The translations under genes and the position numbers were made by a program. The notes beneath the pieces are model-generated. The model searched no databases and was not told the origin of the DNA. It worked only from the letters and a program-made list of their open reading frames with translations. Shown piece after piece: positions 5,896-6,161 of a stretch of 6,161 nt of DNA. Position 1 is the stretch's first letter, and each line of letters begins with the position of its first letter. This stretch comes from Spirochaetales bacterium (GTDB taxonomy: Bacteria; Spirochaetota; Spirochaetia; DSM-27196; PWMO01): the NCBI GenBank assembly GCA_007123465.1, contig SKLB01000117.1, positions 1 to 6,161 of the forward strand, written 5' to 3'.

Positions 5896-5916
5896 CCCGT
5901 CGCCTCAGGCGCCGGG
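5896..5916 (+). other. GC-rich hairpin 5 nt upstream of the receptor ribosome binding site
   Basis: CCCG-T-CGCC (5896-5904), loop TCA, GGCG-C-CGGG (5908-5916): eight base pairs with one T/C mismatch. No T-run follows, so it is not an intrinsic terminator. Its place, right before the Shine-Dalgarno at 5922-5928, suggests it is part of the riboswitch's translational control, perhaps the downstream hairpin that docks with the aptamer in many cobalamin riboswitches. Confidence 0.5.
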
Positions 5917-5937
5917 TCAAAGAAGGGGTACCATTTC

Positions 5938-6161
5938 ATGAAATTTCGAATTCTTGCATCGCTGCTGGCAGCCGCACTGGTACTGGTGCCGGGCTCTGCG
6001 GTGGCTGATTCAGTAGAGGGCGATACACCGCAGACTGTGCCGGTTATCGATGTGGTGATCACCGCCGACCGCGTGCTGACCGACATCGTGTCCACCGCCG
6101 CCCACGTCTCGATCATCACCGCCGACGACATCCGCCAATCCGGCGCCACCAACGTGGTGGA
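5938..6161 (+). CDS. btuB: BtuB-like TonB-dependent outer-membrane cobalamin receptor, N-terminal fragment
   Basis: The first 74 codons of a TonB-dependent receptor, cut by the window end; I translated it by hand. Residues 1-23 are a Sec signal peptide: basic MKFR, a leucine/alanine core, and an AVA cleavage site before D24. The mature start carries a TonB box-like D38-VVIT-A43, close to the BtuB box DTLVVTA. The start of the plug domain follows (VSIITADDIRQSGATNVV). The product should sit in the outer membrane and import corrinoids using TonB/ExbBD energy. The substrate call rests on the cobalamin riboswitch upstream and the TonB box rather than on the missing barrel, so another corrinoid or cofactor receptor is possible. 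Start supported by GAAGGGG (5922-5928), 9 nt before the ATG. Confidence 0.85.
   Translation, partial: MKFRILASLLAAALVLVPGSAVADSVEGDTPQTVPVIDVVITADRVLTDIVSTAAHVSIITADDIRQSGATNVV

Noticed and set aside
5658..6152. A 164-codon minus-strand open frame over the riboswitch and receptor start
   Set aside because: It lies opposite the conserved cobalamin aptamer and the receptor coding region and has a low-complexity serine/threonine-rich composition with no recognisable domain.
1..6161. CRISPR arrays, tRNA or rRNA genes, insertion sequences, frameshifts
   Set aside because: No regularly spaced repeats, no transposase frame, no rRNA or tRNA signatures were seen, and all six coding frames read through without interruption.

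Overview
The window looks like a corrinoid (vitamin B12)-dependent methyl-transfer locus followed by a B12-uptake gene. The organism is probably a diderm (two-membraned) anaerobe with moderately high GC. A TonB-dependent receptor with a signal peptide implies an outer membrane, and the ferredoxin-type corrinoid activator plus UroD-family methyltransferase are typical of anaerobic methylotrophic or acetogenic metabolism. Spirochaetota or Desulfobacterota would fit, but nothing here proves the taxon.

Layout. Bases 1-4350 hold four genes, all on the minus strand. In transcription order they are a corrinoid-binding carrier protein (4350-3706), a PocR-domain/AraC-type regulator (3594-2284), a DUF1638 protein (2280-1537) and a 2Fe-2S/ASKHA corrinoid reductive activator (1540 to beyond base 1). 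The last three are packed with a 3-nt gap and a 4-nt ATGA overlap. A 173-nt divergent promoter region (4351-4523) separates them from a plus-strand MtaA/CmuA-type methyltransferase (4524-5549). It carries a perfectly adjacent pair of 12-bp direct repeats, the second of which contains the methyltransferase -35 hexamer. The 388-nt gap 5550-5937 contains a hairpin overlapping the methyltransferase stop, a cobalamin riboswitch (about 5591-5770) and a probable expression platform. After it comes the start of a BtuB-like outer-membrane receptor (5938 to beyond the window end).

How the genes could work together (inference). The UroD-family enzyme would move a methyl group to or from cob(I)alamin on the carrier protein. 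The ASKHA/ferredoxin protein would rescue carrier that has oxidised to cob(II)alamin. The PocR-type protein would sense the substrate or a related ligand and act on the divergent promoter. DUF1638 is an uncharacterised partner tied to the activator by its position. The riboswitch would let the cell import more cobalamin when the cofactor these enzymes need is scarce. No MttB-, MtbB- or MtaB-type substrate methyltransferase and no pterin-binding methyltransferase lies in the window, so the methyl donor and acceptor cannot be named from this sequence.
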